From contig JABAKD010000018.1 of assembly GCA_012845835.1 (NCBI GenBank), positions 2,535,729-2,599,728 on the forward strand: a stretch of 64,000 nt of DNA, read 5' to 3'. Position 1 is the stretch's first letter, and every line of letters begins with the position of its first letter. This document shows positions 51,660 to 63,422 of this stretch, in pieces. The stretch comes from Undaria pinnatifida. Its lineage: Eukaryota; Sar; Phaeophyceae; Laminariales; Alariaceae. A program made the position numbers and the translations under genes. The notes under the pieces are model-generated. The model did not search any database. It saw only the letters and a list, made by a program, of their open reading frames with translations, and was not told the DNA's origin.

Positions 51660-54260
51660 AAAATGAAAATACACTCCAGCTGTGAGATCGAATATTTTAT
51701 CGAAACTCATCTTTGCAAGCTGTGTGTGATACTCCGGTCGCGCGTATTACGGGTTGTGTGTCCTCATTAAGGATATAGGTCGGCGACCCCCCTTGAAACT
51801 ATAGTGTAGCTGTCAGGGTCAACAGGGTGATGTTAGTCAGTCTGTGCGCGGAACTATAAAACCCGTTCCTGAGGGGGACAAAATCTGACAGCTGTGGAAG
51901 GAAATGCATCCGTTTATCAAGTGAATCCTATAAGTCGAATAACCGGTGAGGGGAGGGCGGAGTTTTATAGGACGTGGGGGCCTGGTTTTGATCAGAAGGG
52001 AACGGGGTTGGAGGGGCGGGAAAGGGAAGGGGGGGGCGGGGGGGGGGGGGGGGGCGAGCGGGGCAGCTCAATTTGTGCGTGAAAACTGCCATGGGGGGGG
52101 GGGGGGGGGTTGGGGCGGGGGGGGGGCGGGTGGGGCAGCTCAATCTGTCCGTGGAAACTATACATTCTTTCAAGGGGATGAATGTGACGGTTTTGGAAAG
52201 AATGCACCAGTTTATCACATGTATATTCTGTAAGTCGTACAATCAGTGAGTAGAGGGCGGAGCGGTCGAGGGGGTGGAGGTGGGATGGGGTGGGGGGACT
52301 GGGGAGGTGGGGGGTAGGGGGGGGGGGGGGGGGGGAGGTGGGAAGGGCTTTAGGTGGCATAGATGTAAGGGTTTGCTATACGTGTGGTGCAAGGTCTAGG
52401 CGATGTGCGGGTGGTGGGGAAGGAGGGGGCGTTCGGGGTGGGTGGGGGAGGGGGGGGGGGGAGCAGCGGCATGGATGGCTCTAGAAAGATAATGAGGTGA
52501 TATCCAGTGCGTGAAGTGCTTATTACTCGGGCGGATTTCGATATAAGGTGGGGCGTTTGAGCAAGGCGAAGCCAGACGAAAAAGGAAAGGAGGGAGAGAG
52601 GGGGGGGGGGGGGGGGGGGGGGTAGGAGGTTTAGGTCACTTATAATATTGCAATACACTCCGGCTGTGAGATCAAAGATATGTAGGGGCTTGTTTTGCGC
52701 GTAGTGCTAAGTCTAGGCGATCGTGCGGGTGGTGGGAAAGAAGGGGGCGTTGGACGGGGGGGGGGGTGGGGGAGGAATGAAAACTACGTCATGGATGGCT
52801 AGAAAGATAATGGTGTGATATCAACTGCGCAAAGGTGTTTATTACTCTGGCCGATTTCGATTTTATGTGGGGCGTTTAAACAAATTGGGCGGAAAAGGAA
52901 AAAAAAGAGGGGGGGGCGGGGGGAGGGATCGGAGGAGGGGGGGGGGAGGGGGGGGGGAGGGGGGGGGGGAGGGGGGGGGGGGAGGGGGGGGGGGAGGGGG
53001 GTGGGGAGGGGGGGGCGGGGAGGGGGGGGGGGGGGGGGGGTTGAACTAGAGGGATCGGGGGACGGGGGGGCGTGGGGGCGGGGGGCGGGACGATATATTA
53101 TAATGGTAAAAATACACTCCAGCTCTGAGATCGAAGATTTTGTTGAACTCATCATCGCAAGCTGTGTGTGATACTCCGATCGCGCGTATTATTGAGTGTG
53201 TGTCCACATAGGATATAGGTCGGAGATTCCCCTTGGAACTACAGCGTAGCTTGTACCAGGGTCAACAGGGTGATGTTAATCAGTCTGTGCGCGGAAACTA
53301 CGAAACCTGTTCTTTTGAGGGGGACCAAATCTGACAGTTGAGAAAGGAAATGCATCAATCAGTTTATCACGTGTATGCTGTAAGTCGTACAACCGGTGAA
53401 TGGAGAGCAGAGTGTTCGAAGGGGTGGGGGAGGTTCGGGGAAGGGAGGGGGGGGGGGGATTTCTAACAGCTTTAGGTCGCATAGATGTAGGGATTTGCTA
53501 TACACATGGTACTAGGTCTAGGCGATAGTTCGGGTGGTGGGGAAGGAGAGGGCGTTGGGGGGGGGGGGAAGGGGGAGGGGGGGGGGGGCGGAATAAATTG
53601 AAGCGACGGCATGGATGGCTAGAAATATGATGATGTGATATCAACTGCCTGGTAGTGTTTATATACTGGCATATATTTTGATTTTAGGTGGGGTGTTTGA
53701 CCAAGAGGGAGCGGGGGGAAATATAAAGAGTGTGGGGGCGGGGGCGGGGGGGGGGGTGAATTGGAGCTACGGCATGGATGACTAGAAATATAGTGGGGTG
53801 ATGTCAGCTGCCTGGTAGTGCTTCTTCCTACTAATATTAATATATTTCGCAGAATTTGATTTTAGGTGGGGCGTTCGAATAACAGGCAAAGGGAGGGGTG
53901 GGGTGCCGGACAACTCAATATATGCGCGGAAACTATAAATCCTTCAAGGGGACAAATATAAATGACTGCACAGCATTTTCAAGAGCGAGGGGAGTCGCCG
54001 ACCTATATCCTTAATGAGGACACACACACCCAGTGGTACTCAGTAATACGCGCGATCGGAGTATCACACACAGCTTCAGTTAATTGCGAAGATGAGTTTC
54101 GACAAAATCCTCGATCTCACAGCTGAGTGTATTTTCATTTTTTGATAACGCATATGACGTACACACCCAGTAATACGCGCGATCGGAGTATCACACGCAG
54201 CTTGCATAGATTAGTTCCGACAAAATCTTCGATCTCACACAGCTGAAGTGTATTTGAATT
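51660..54260. repeat. Family D cluster with opposite ends
   Basis: Plus-oriented family D arms start at about 51664, 52655 (diverged) and 53108. Minus-oriented ends finish at about 54130 and 54250. Between them lie repeated G-rich tracts and CATGGATGGCTAGAAA blocks (52470, 52793, 53610, 53773). It may be a long foldback element or several nested copies. Poly-Pro and Gly-rich frames here are compositional. Confidence 0.75.
52905..53041 (+). repeat. Poly-G minisatellite
   Basis: Runs of 6-12 G separated by A, C or GA inside family D. Confidence 0.9.
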
Positions 54261-54392
54261 TTTGAAATATATGGGTGTACCTGGTACTTCCCACTCACTT
54301 TCGGTTTGTGTTTTTCGCCTGGGGTATTCCTCAGTATTACGACCGTTTGACTGGAGCCTGTCCTGTGACCACGGGTTTGATATGCGAGTTAA

Positions 54393-54474
54393 CCCCTTTA
54401 CAACTGGGAACCCGTTTTTGGGGACAAAATTACTTGGATTTAGTATGGGTTGGGGTTCGGGGGCTCCAAAGGGG
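54393..54474 (+). mobile_element. 82-bp piggyBac-like MITE, copy 1
   Basis: CCCCTTTACAACTGGGAACC at the left and GGGGGCTCCAAAGGGG at the right, bounded by TTAA on both sides (54389-54392, 54475-54478). The host element at 50.1 kb has a single TTAA here. TTAA duplication with CCC-starting ends is the piggyBac signature. Confidence 0.82.
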
Positions 54475-54488
54475 TTAATGTGAGAACA

Positions 54489-54740
<252 letters not shown>

Positions 54741-55082
54741 AAGAACCACACCCTGAATAATGAAGATCACAACTACAAGCGACAACTATTAATAACCGCA
54801 CAGCGCAACAAAGAACCAAAAGAAGAGTCAACATCAAGTACTTCGCGAGTAGTACGAGATTACAGCATAGACTACCTGGTACTTGACTTTTTGCGATGTG
54901 ATGTGAGAACCATAGCAACAGCAGTTGACTTTACATACAGCAGATCGTAGCAGGATGCCCCACTCTACTCTCCTGTGCTCCTATCGTACCACAACGTGTA
55001 TGCCTGTGGCACTGAAACACTGCTGTCTGTGAACGCTGAACACCGAGAAAACTGACCGAAAATGCCGACTCCACCAATGATT

Positions 55083-55202
55083 TTGTTTGTCGTTTCAAGT
55101 CATTTTTCAGTTGGTTTCTAGTTCCGGTTCGGCTTGATAGTTTGATTGTTTGTCGTTTCAAGTCATTTTTCAGTTGGTTTTTAGTTCCGGTTCGGCTTGA
55201 TA
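55083..55202 (+). repeat. Tandem duplication of about 60 bp
   Basis: TTGTTTGTCGTTTCAAGTCA ... TTCCGGTTCGGCTTGATA twice, one base different. Confidence 0.88.
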
Positions 55203-55561
55203 TGCTTCCTTTTCGGCTTTTTGAACCCGGAACTTTCATCGCGGCGGTGCCGCAGGCCGGTCAAATGTCACTGCTGCTGTGCCCTTTGTCTCCGCCTGAC
55301 AAAAGCCGGACCACGAAACCTATCTGAAATCACACTAATTTGAAGTCAGTTTGCCTCGACGAAACGTGGGTGCCCCTGTTCCCAAAGCCACTGAACAAGT
55401 TCATCGGGCAATACTGTAATTTCAAGTGTTTTTTGGCTGGAAAATCCTGCAGAAAACGCACTGAACCAAAAAAACGAGGCTGCAGTCCCGGGAGGGAAGG
55501 TTTAACTCACCGCGGTCTATGACCCGCCGTCTTATGTGTAGGCATTGCCTCCCCGGGGCCG

Positions 55562-55890
55562 GTGGTTGGATTGTCGACGCGTGGTCGAGCTCGTAGAAGG
55601 GAGGGGCTTCCTGCAAGGAGGAGAGGAGGAGGAGGAGAAGGTGGTGGAGAGGAGGAGGACAGCCGGGACAGCGCGTCTACGTATGGATACGAAGTCGCTG
55701 AGAGGAAAAAAGATCTACAACGACTACTTTACAGCGAAGCACACAAGGTCAGTTGAGTGCTGCCTCCAGGGCGGCCACTGATACTTGATCGTTCCGGTGC
55801 AGGTTGGGGTTGTGATCTCGTTCGATCAGAAGCATCATCATCGTCGTCAAGAGCACCAGATCTGTTAGTTGTGTATCGTTGCTTCAAAGG
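55562..55890 (+). CDS. Possible exons of an unidentified gene
   Basis: I do not recognise a product. 55640-55748 is open and helical in one frame (YGYEVAERKKDLQRLLYSEA, then HK) up to AAG|GTCAGT. 55802-55890 follows GGTGCAG, is open as WGCDLVRSEASSSSSRAPDL and LVVYRCFK, and ends AAAG|GTATGT. The two do not join in phase (0 versus 1), so at least one border or exon is wrong. Confidence 0.25.
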
Positions 55891-58050
55891 TATGTGGTGG
55901 CTGTGTGTGTCTTGTTGAGAGAGCGACCAAACATTTTGGTATCTGGTATTGAAAGGTGTCCCCTTTTATTTGTTGTGTTTTATTCCCCGTCCGTGATCTG
56001 CGAGAGCAGCAGTGTGCGATCGCGTGCAGGGAGTATGTATGTACAAGTGCAACAAGGCTGTTGCTGTGGTGTCACATCGCACCTGCGCCGCAGACAACTC
56101 TCCCATCGTATATTTCGGCTATGTGCTGCTCTTGTCATCTGCCAGGGTTCGACTAAGCAACTCTTGCAGATAATCACTGTGTCGTCGATTTTGGTCAATC
56201 ACCTTTTCCCTGCCCTCTGAAGTTCTCTCGTATGTATCGTATCTTCCTCTCTCCATCCCTGTTCGATTCACGGACGGCGGTGCGAAAAAAGAAAATATCA
56301 ACCGAAATATCCAAGGCAATGAATACCAGCTAGGTGATGGATACCTCCCGCGGCCATCACACAGCATAGCGTGTAGATACGAGCGTGTGCACGACGACGA
56401 TGTGCAACTACCTCTCTCTGGTGGTGTTGGAGGCTGTCCTCGTAGATAGAGCAAGGGTAGTCTAGACTATACTGTCAACCCTCTCGCATTGGAGCTAGCT
56501 ACGCACTGCACGTGCGCAGCGCACGAGCAGAAGAGGCACGAGTATTATTAGTAACACCTCGTACCTCGTAACATACCAGCATCAGACCAGGTACAGCATA
56601 CCGTAATACACGCGGGGCATGCGAATTTCGTGCCAGGTACCATGTAGTATGTTGGTGCTGTTGAGTGAGCGAGGGGTCAGGGGTGATGCATCCACAGCGC
56701 AGTAGTACGATGCCACACCGCATTTGACGCTACTGGGGGACTGTACCACACGGCAGAGTATAGCCCGTCCAACGCGTGATACTGCTCGTACTACTGCTGC
56801 AGATCGCCTTACTCTACGTACTGCCTGGTACTGCGCAACAGATATATATATACGTGCTGCTGGAGTGTATTTTAATTTTTATAATATATACGTATATGTA
56901 GACTATTTGTGGAATCTGGACGGTTGGACTGCTGTAGATCATTCTACAACGAGCAGATATACCGGATTTTTTACATAAGAGACCTCGATGCCTGCTGTAG
57001 GTCGTACGTACAGCGCAGTCGTTCTTCAGGTCGCTGTGCCTCTCGTGTAGGAGTAGCATCCCAGTCAGGCAAAGTGAGTTCGGGGCTGACGCATACTGCA
57101 GTGTACTGTACAGTGCGCCCGGCGCCTGGCGCCACGCTCGTGACACCAGAAAAGGCTGTAGGTCGCCCATCCTAGAAGACCGAAGATATCTCAGGAGTAG
57201 ACGGTTCGTCACGGGGAAAACGTTCAGCCGTCAAGGGTGGAGCACCGATCGTCCTCACTAAAAAGTAGTGTTTTGGCGTCAGTCAAGGTGGACTATTCAT
57301 TTTTGGGAAGTTGCCGTCTAGAAGGTCAAGCGCTGATAGTGCCGTCCCCTGACATCTGTCAAAGACGGTTGGATCATCCTATTGTTGACGGCGGTACCTG
57401 CATCTGACTCTCTCTCCAAGTCAAGTGTCTTGTCCAAGAAAGCGTGGATAGATCGATGCCGTGCCTTTTGTTGGTTTGTGCCTGTGGACAAGTCTGATTT
57501 ACTACTTCTGAAGTAGTCTATACCTTTGGCCTCGAGATTTGCATTCTCACTTTTATCCTTCCGCCTACCCGCCAGACGTACCGGCATGATGTGTACCACT
57601 CCGTCCGGTACTAATACAAGAGTATTTTGGTTACTAAAATTGGTACAAAACGGTGCTTACATTTACGGGCAGAGGTGTGTGCATGCTTCTCCTTCTCTTG
57701 CTACACATGGACACACGGGAAACACAGAACGCAGATCACAGAACACTGAATCACATAACGAATAACACTATAACTCGATTCCACATGCGTAAATAATAAT
57801 CAGCCTATGTGATAGCCTTTGCCCAGAAGCAGCTGAATCTCAGATTGCAGATCCCGTCTCTCATCAGGAAGTGAAACACTGGTTTCTAATTTTTATGTTG
57901 AAATGTTATTCCTCCGCGTTTTCTCTTGTCTAGAGTATATCGTGCCAATCGTGTGTCTCGACGGAACAAAAACGAGCCGCAACAAAATCCACCCCGCGTT
58001 CACGGCGATTTCTGCCTCTCATGTGCACAAGCACGAGTGTTTCTGTTGAG
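55891..58050. other. No gene recognised
   Basis: Short frames on both strands. A family D outer end (GCTGGAGTGTATTTTAATTT) occurs near 56860. Confidence 0.4.
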
Positions 58051-58057
58051 TCATTGT

Positions 58058-58400
58058 TGTCGTGGTGGTGGTGGCGGTGGTGTTGGTGTTGGTATTGGTG
58101 TTGGTGTTGGTGTTGGGGTTAGTCTAAAAATGATGGTGTTGGTGTTGGTGTTGGTGTTGGTGATGGTGATGGTGCTGGTTGTGGCGGTCGTGGCGGTGTT
58201 GGGGTTGGTGTTGGTCTTGGTGTTGGTGTTGGTGATGGTGATGGTTGTGGTGGCCGTGGTGGTGGCGGAAGCGGTCGTCGTGGTGGAAGCGGTCGTCGTG
58301 GTGGTGGCGGTGGCGGCGGTAGTGTTGTACACGGGGTGGTGTAGTGGCGGTGGTGGTTGTGTGGTGGTGGTGGTGGTGGCGGCGGTGGTGCTACCGCGTG
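58058..58400 (+). repeat. GGTGTT/GGTGGT-rich repeat
   Basis: Degenerate hexamer array with a shared GGTGATGGTGATGGT block in two places. The Val- and Gly-rich plus-strand frame and Thr-rich minus-strand frame are by-products. Confidence 0.9.
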
Positions 58401-58940
58401 TGACTCTCCGAACGAGCGAGCGTCACACTCGTTGTATCATACGTCACTATGGGACACCTATTTTTTTGCAAGAAACGCGCGCGGAGAGATGTAATACATT
58501 AACATCAGTATGACGCTATCTATTTCTTACTGCGTGGCAGGAGCAGATAATAATTTCCATGTCACCCACCCAACACGTTCATGTCTTTTCATTGTGGTTC
58601 ATTGCAGATTCTTCCTGCTGTCAACTATCACCATCAAGGGATTGATTGGATTTTGACTCGTGAAAAATTACTGGAGACATGCAACCGGTGTATTCCGCCG
58701 TTTCGCAAGGATGAGCATCGATCCTATATTTGACGAACTCAAACACAGCTGACGTTGTATTTAGAACGATTTTATTAGTATAATAAAGGTAAGAAAAGTC
58801 GGGAGCCTTTTGTATACTGAAGTCAGAGGGTAGAGAAAATGGCTATCAAACGACGATAATAAAAAGAAACCCACCCTGAGCAAGCGTTCCTGTTTATTTC
58901 CGCTTTAGGGGGGAAACGTAGCAATCACGACCAAATATGG

Positions 58941-59180
58941 CTAGTAAAGGAAGTGGAAGGTATAGGTTTTTGTGCGTGTCATGCTAACTGTGTGGTGACC
59001 GCGCTGCACACGGCGGACTAAATTCAGGGCCTGCAAATTTTCGAGCACATCATGCGACGTTTCTGGTGTTGACAACGCCGAAAAGAACGGTGACCGGCAT
59101 TGGACATATGCCTTGAGAGCACGTCCCCCGACCAAACAAGTTGACGGCAGTTGACCACACACAGCACAGCTACAAAACAC
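58941..59180 (-). CDS. Unidentified 79-residue frame
   Basis: Not low complexity: STPETSHDVLENLQALNLVR and RVQRGHHTVSMTRTKTY before a TAG. I do not recognise it. It could be a terminal exon or a mobile-element fragment. A TTTTGTAG lies just upstream in its direction. Confidence 0.25.
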   Translation of the reverse strand: MFCSCAVCGQLPSTCLVGGRALKAYVQCRSPFFSALSTPETSHDVLENLQALNLVRRVQRGHHTVSMTRTKTYTFHFLY

Positions 59181-59223
59181 CCTCCTGTGCTGTGTGGGTG
59201 CCAGGTTCCCTTAAAAAAAAAGA

Positions 59224-59508
59224 CGCGTGTTACGATAGAGGTTTACCACTTTTTTTTTCGGAGATGTTCCTCAGTTTGGGAGCTTAAGACCTATCCCAAA
59301 AACTGAAATTTGGAGAAAAATAAAGCTGCTATATCATAACCGGATGAATAATCCCGTGGCCTGCTGTAGGTACACGACTCGAGAATCGTGCAAAAAAATG
59401 GCCTATTTTTCTTTTTTTTTCCGACGATAGTATTAGTAGGGTTAAGGAGCCCCGTCATTCAGAAACCAGTTTCGCCAAAAGAAAGGTATATCTCTGTCGT
59501 AGCACTTG
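59224..59508 (-). repeat. MITE-A copy
   Basis: ACGCGTGTTACGATAGAGGT at the left and TATCTCTGTCGTAGCACTTG at the right. Confidence 0.76.
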
Positions 59509-59548
59509 TCAACACTACCGCATTTCGTACGTACCAAGTTTCAATTGG

Positions 59549-59776
59549 GTGCGAGGAGTATTGGCGTATGCGACGATACGACGTGGCGTGGCCGCAAAGG
59601 CTGGCGCTGGCAAGCAATTAAGCTACGTACCCCAAGGGCGTGCAAGATGCACCCGAGACAGAAATGTATTCGATGTTTTAACGGGCGCTTTCGGCCAAGA
59701 ATACGAAGCACTTGGGAAGCAATGGACTGCTGTGTCCAGAGTTCAGGGGACGCTGAAAGCTGACGAGGAAGAATAG
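59549..59776 (+). CDS. Unidentified 75-residue frame
   Basis: Reads NVFDVLTGAFGQEYEALGKQ, then WTAVSRVQGTLKADEEE to a TAG. It looks protein-like but I cannot identify it. No splice sites were assigned. Confidence 0.25.
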   Translation: MRGVLAYATIRRGVAAKAGAGKQLSYVPQGRARCTRDRNVFDVLTGAFGQEYEALGKQWTAVSRVQGTLKADEEE

Positions 59777-60539
59777 AAGGACGAGAGAAGAGTTAATACG
59801 GTGGGGCCACCCGCGTCAGCTGTCTCAACGTCTAGAGTACCACTCCTTTCGCCAGCCTCTGATCTCGATAACTCGACTACCTGGTACGATACGATCTCCT
59901 CGAACTTTGCAGAAGTAGTCGAACAGGCGGTAATCCCGCCGCTTTTGTAGAACGTTTCTTCCCAGAAAGTTCCGGTTCAACTGTAACGATCATGTGTTAC
60001 TTTCTGGTTCCGCTACGGGTACGAGTACAGCAATGAACCAATCAATGCTACTGAACATTGCCTCGAGAGGTGGTAGTCTACCACCCCCATCCTCCACAAG
60101 GAGATGGGTAGGAAAACACATAACACTACAGTCGCTATCTTGACACCGTCGAAGGTTACAACAATCCAAGGCCAGTCAAAAAGCTGCGGAAAAGACAGCG
60201 AAAACGCTTGGTTAAGACATGCCTTTTCCTATTATTATATCTTTTTTTGTTCTTTCTTGTTTTGATTTTTCGTGGGTTTCGTTGGCCTTGGGTTATTATG
60301 GCATTAATTTGTCGGTTCTCAATACTATTATTATGTGTTCTCCAACCCAAAACAAAATTTGGAGATCGCCAGCACGAGTAATGCCTCCGCAAAAACAAGC
60401 ATTGTTTCGAGGGGCTAATTAGGCCGACCGCTATTCGCCGACGACCACCCCAAGACCCACTGCGCGATGTTTGACAATAGCACTCGAACCGGCGAATTGT
60501 ATCCCCTTGAGAAATCCCTACCATCCACCCCCCCCCTCC

Positions 60540-60945
60540 CACCCCCTATCTTCCATATCTATCTCTATCAGCCCTCCAATATCCCCGTGATTTTGTCCTT
60601 TATCATCACATACATGTTATCCCCCCCCCCCCCGCCCCTGTCCCTTGGCTTCAAGATCTCCACCAACCTTCGAATATTCCCATATAGATTTACCATTGTC
60701 GTCACATGTCATCGCCACCACCCTTCCCCCCCGCCCCGCTGACCCTTGGCTTCCAGATATCAACCAATCTTCGAGTGTTGCCATCGAAATGCCTTTGCCG
60801 TCACTAGTCATCCCTACCACCCCCCTCCTCCGCTGACACTTGGCTTCCAGATCTCTACCAACCTTTAAACGTTCCACAATAGTAGCCCTTGTATCACTTG
60901 CGATCCCCGCCCCCGCCCCCCCAGTGCCCAATCTCGAAAAGGGTG
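60540..60945 (+). repeat. Tandem C-rich units of about 100 bp
   Basis: TTGGCTTC(C/A)AGATCTC-like starts at 60644, 60746 and 60840, each preceded by a C run and followed by CAACCTTCGAA-like sequence and GTCATC. A partial unit precedes them. Confidence 0.8.
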
Positions 60946-60964
60946 CGCGGTCATCTGGTCAAAT

Positions 60965-61990
60965 TCCTCAGTCCAGCAATAACTTAATCCCCCCCCCCCC
61001 CTTCCTGGTATTTACCAACAAACTAGCAGGGTGTCGCATAGGAGGAGACTTGACGCCATTTCATCAAGAAAAATTCAACTCAAATGCAGCCGCTACAGTT
61101 GTCTGCGGATACGTGTCGGTGGATTCCCCCTCCCCCCCAAAAAAAATGTATGCCCTTCTACTAACTTAACGCAGCATAGGAACATTTCCAGAGCTTCACG
61201 TTTCCAATCACTTTTATAATCCCTAACCCCTTCCCCCCCGCCCCCCCCCCCCGTCCACCCCCCCTCCACCCCGCCTTCCAGGCATCTACAACCAATAACA
61301 ATAGGATGTCGGTTGGGGGGGGAGACATGGCGCCTTTTCAAACCAGAAATTCAACTCGAAAATTGGCCGACAGTTTTTATCGGCGGGTTACCCTAGGAGA
61401 ATATTTTTCATACCTGTACCCTTCCAATAGTTTTGTAATCTCTAACCCCTCCCCCCCCCCCCCCCCCCCCCGCCCCCTTGATCCCGCCTTCCAGGCATCT
61501 ACCAAAAATAGCAAATCAGGGTGTCGCTTGGGAGGAGAAACGGCGCGGTTTCATCCGGACATTTGACTCAAAAGATTCGCCCATTTTTTTTTTCCCGGCA
61601 AACCATTGGCGCAGGCATACAAATGTATAACCTTACACCCTACGACTGTGTGTGAAATGAGTACCCCCTCCCAACCCCCTTTGCGGCTGCCTTCTGGATC
61701 TCCACCAAAACATAACAGGACGTCGGTTAGAAGGAGACATGACGCAATTTTCGCCCACAAATTCACTTAAGTTTGGCCGACAAACTGTTGGTGGTGTGCC
61801 GCCAAAGTGTATGTGCCCTACGCAGAACGCACAGGTTAGTTTTGTATTCTGAACTTTACCCTTCGCCCCCCCCCCCCCCCCCCCCCCCCCCCCGTTCCTT
61901 GATCGTGCTTTACAGAGATTTACCGACGGAGAAAGAAGAATGCCGCCGAGGAGGAGACACAGGGCGATTTTAACCAGAAGTTTAGTTAGA
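60965..61990 (+). repeat. Tandem units of about 200-280 bp with C tracts
   Basis: Five units each have a C run, a CCTTCCAG-like stretch, and then a GGTGTCGCTTGGGAGGAGA-like segment at 61041, 61319, 61531, 61731 and 61951, then TTCAACTC and CCGGCAAA-like sequence. The pattern of C run, TTCCAG and short open stretch imitates 3' splice sites. Confidence 0.78.
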
Positions 61991-62341
61991 TTTCTCGGGA
62001 AAATTTTGGCGATTGCATGTATGTATGGAGGCTTGTTGCTGCCAGGGGTTTCTTTCGTTCTGGCGCAGCGTCGGCAGCGCGAAGCCTCAGCGGCGACGGA
62101 GTGCGAGACGGACGGGAGTTCCGCTCACTACGAGGAGAATCTCATGTACGAAACAAGCAGAAGAGGGAGGCGTACGAATGGCACTCTAATAATGCTGATT
62201 CCAACAAGTCTGCCCCAATGTTATTTCGTTCCTTTTTTTTTTTCTTCAATAACCTCACGACAATATAGAGGCCGCTTCCTTGTGAAAGATAAAACCGACT
62301 CTTTGATGCGTCAAGGCCTGTTGTTGAAATTGCCGTTATAG
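61940..62341 (+). CDS. Unidentified 133-residue frame after the tandem units
   Basis: Begins MPPRRRHRAILTRSLVRFLG, then a hydrophobic run ACMYGGLLLPGVSFVLA and SAATECETDGSSAHYEENLM. It starts inside the last tandem unit. I do not recognise it. Another frame (62017-62268) overlaps it and is equally open, so neither is certain. Confidence 0.25.
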   Translation: MPPRRRHRAILTRSLVRFLGKILAIACMYGGLLLPGVSFVLAQRRQREASAATECETDGSSAHYEENLMYETSRRGRRTNGTLIMLIPTSLPQCYFVPFFFSSITSRQYRGRFLVKDKTDSLMRQGLLLKLPL

Positions 62342-63060
62342 GTCTATATGTTTACGGTCACACACACTGGTGGTTTCGTTTTGCATCCATTTTATCACTA
62401 TTTTTTCGTCGGTTGCGTTTACACATACACATATAGACAAGAGAGACGTTTTGCTACTACTACGTACTGCTGTGTGACGACCGACTGCCAAACGGGTGGG
62501 AGGCCGACGCACTACATACAGCATAGATAGTGCGTTCAACGAATATGATAAACGCTAGGAAGAGTATGTCCCAACAAGGTATAAAGTTGTTTTTGCTCAC
62601 TGCATTTTATTATTTCGGTTCCATCCCAGTGTGTCATAGTACCACCTACTATACCAGCCCGCGACAAATAAATAGCAGTTCTATATGGAATTACGAGTAC
62701 ATTAAATCGATTCTATGGTTCATTAAGTGATACCTCGGCACCTTTTTTTTTCTTTTGTGCTTTTTTCTTCTAACGATAGCACGTCGGCGAATATGTACCA
62801 AGGTATAAAGTTGTTATCGTGTTCTATTTTCGCGGCTCCATCTTAGTGTGGCATAGTAACAACCACTGCACTGCACCAGCCCGCGACAATTAATAAAAGT
62901 TCGATGCGGAATTTCAGTGAATCGATTCTACGGGTTCTTTAAGTGATACCTCGCGGTACCTTTTTTGCTTTTTCTTGCGTTCTTCTTCTATTAACATCTA
63001 TGTAGCACGTCGGTAGAATGTTGTTGTCCCCTCTTTTCGTTCGCTCTAGTACCATTAGTA
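62342..63060. other. No gene; duplicated AT-rich stretch
   Basis: CAAGGTATAAAGTTGTT ... CAGCCCGCGACAA ... TTCATTAAGTGATACCTCG occurs twice (about 62575 and 62799), a diverged tandem copy of about 225 bp. Confidence 0.65.
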
Positions 63061-63062
63061 AG

Positions 63063-63422
63063 CCGTGCACGATAGAGGTGCACCACTTTTTTTCTGAGGT
63101 TTCCTCAATTTGGGAGCTTAAGATCTCTCCCAAAAAAATGATTTGGGGAAAAATAAAACTGCTACGTTCATGCCGGATGACAAAAATCCCTCTCTGGCCT
63201 AAGCACACAACGAGAATCAGGCAAACAACAATGGTCTATTATTTTTCTTTTTTCCCGACGATTTTGGGTCAACCCCTTTAGAGCCCCCGAACCCCTCCCT
63301 GTACTAAATCCAAGTAATTTTGTCCCCAAAAACGGGTTTCCAGTTGTAAAGGGGTTAAGGAGACCCCGCCGTTCAGAAAAAAAAATAGCCAAAAAAAGGT
63401 ATACCTCTACCGTGGCATGAGT
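63063..63422 (-). repeat. MITE-A copy with a nested 82-bp MITE
   Basis: GCCGTGCACGATAGAGGTGC at the left and ATACCTCTACCGTGGCATGA at the right. It is longer than its relatives because of the insertion at 63273-63354. Confidence 0.78.
63273..63354 (-). mobile_element. 82-bp piggyBac-like MITE, copy 2
   Basis: Reverse-complement copy of 54393-54474 with the same length. It sits where MITE-A normally reads TTTTGGTTAAGGAGCC, with TTAA on the right and a mutated TCAA on the left. Confidence 0.82.

Noticed and set aside
57926-58513. 195-residue Val/Gly-rich frame
   Set aside because: Most of it is the GGTGTT/GGTGGT array. The non-repetitive ends show no motif.
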